A DNA stretch of 64,000 nt from Stutzerimonas stutzeri TS44 (lineage in GTDB: Bacteria; Pseudomonadota; Gammaproteobacteria; Pseudomonadales; Pseudomonadaceae), in NCBI GenBank assembly GCA_000263395.1, contig AJXE01000002.1, positions 124,001 to 188,000 on the forward strand, written 5' to 3'. Both the position numbers and the translations under genes were made by a program. The notes beneath the pieces are model-generated. The model worked only from the letters and a program-made list of their open reading frames with translations, was not told the origin of the DNA and made no database searches. Positions 63,758 through 64,000 of the stretch are shown here, piece by piece. How positions within the stretch are numbered: the first letter of the stretch is position 1; every line of letters begins with the position of its first letter.

Positions 63758-64000
63758 ATGACTGAGCGCGTTCAAGTCGGTGGCCTGCAGGTCGCCAAAG
63801 TCCTGTACGACTTCGTGAACAACGAAGCGATTCCCGGTACTGGCGTCGATGCCGCGGCCTTCTGGGCCGGCGCTGATCGCGTCATCCACGACCTGGCGCC
63901 GAAGAACCGCGCGCTGCTCGCCAAGCGTGACGAATTGCAGGCCAAGATCGACGCCTGGCACCAGGCGCGCGCCGGTCAGGCTCACGATGCCGTCGCCTAC
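63758..64000 (+). CDS. glcB: Malate synthase G, N-terminal part (gene runs off the window)
   Basis: The first 81 codons of malate synthase G. The start [13 protein letters not shown] is typical, followed by [16 protein letters not shown]. It condenses glyoxylate with acetyl-CoA to malate in the glyoxylate shunt. GTGAGG precedes the ATG at 63758. The TIM-barrel catalytic part lies beyond base 64000. Confidence 0.93.
   Translation, partial: MTERVQVGGLQVAKVLYDFVNNEAIPGTGVDAAAFWAGADRVIHDLAPKNRALLAKRDELQAKIDAWHQARAGQAHDAVAY

Overview
The window is GC-rich, densely packed gammaproteobacterial chromosome. Gene content and order point to Pseudomonas in the broad sense, most likely the P. stutzeri/Stutzerimonas group. 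The run msbA, waaL, wapH, carbamoyltransferase, LPS kinases, waaP, waaG, waaC, waaF, ilvE, glnE, aceE, aceF, dipA, msrA follows the order I recall for P. aeruginosa. The species is an inference from memory of gene order, not from a search. There are no tRNA or rRNA genes, no CRISPR array and no complete IS element.

Layout. (1) 1-15.2 kb, minus strand: the LPS core cluster, with the start of msbA, O-antigen ligase, an AT-richer variable module of glycosyltransferases, WapH, a carbamoyltransferase, kinase-fold proteins (one with two kinase domains), and WaaP/WaaG/WaaC/WaaF. A 33-codon gene, coupled by an ATGA overlap, lies hidden between two kinase genes. (2) 15.3-28 kb: ilvE and glnE (minus), the pyruvate dehydrogenase genes aceEF behind a pair of identical palindromic operators, a secreted protein, the c-di-GMP phosphodiesterase dipA, and msrA. 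(3) 28-39 kb: two acyl-CoA dehydrogenases (one behind a double PsrA-type box), a small protein, the biotin operon bioBFHCD (minus), comF and srkA. This block appears to be transposed relative to the P. aeruginosa order. (4) 39-51.4 kb: a 97-bp tandem repeat, rlmJ, a nitronate monooxygenase-like enzyme, type II IPP isomerase, a third acyl-CoA dehydrogenase, the K+/H+ antiporter nhaP2, an MscK-type channel and selO. (5) 51.4-52.2 kb: a gene-free, hairpin-rich element of about 680 bp bounded by nested inverted arms, the most unusual structure in the window. (6) 52.2-58.3 kb, minus: a four-gene signalling operon (CHASE3-GAF hybrid kinase with three receivers, CheR, CheB, receiver-kinase). (7) 58.5-64 kb: a Pmp3-like peptide, a LEA-type lipoprotein, an SDR plus trehalase, rarD, gcvR and the start of glcB.

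Working together: region 1 builds, phosphorylates, carbamoylates and caps LPS core, and MsbA exports the product. BioC and BioH divert fatty-acid synthesis to pimeloyl-ACP, and BioF, BioD and BioB complete biotin synthesis except for the BioA step, which is not seen here. Region 6 resembles an alternative chemosensory or stress-sensing pathway. Region 7 groups osmotic or desiccation-type genes.

Repeats are a theme. Three copies of a heptamer-based inverted repeat sit between co-directional genes at 8.8, 15.3 and 36.2 kb, two of them overlapping the upstream stop codon. There is also an 82-bp MITE-like element with 18-bp inverted ends at 23.9 kb, a 97-bp tandem repeat at 39.2 kb, and the large structured element after selO.
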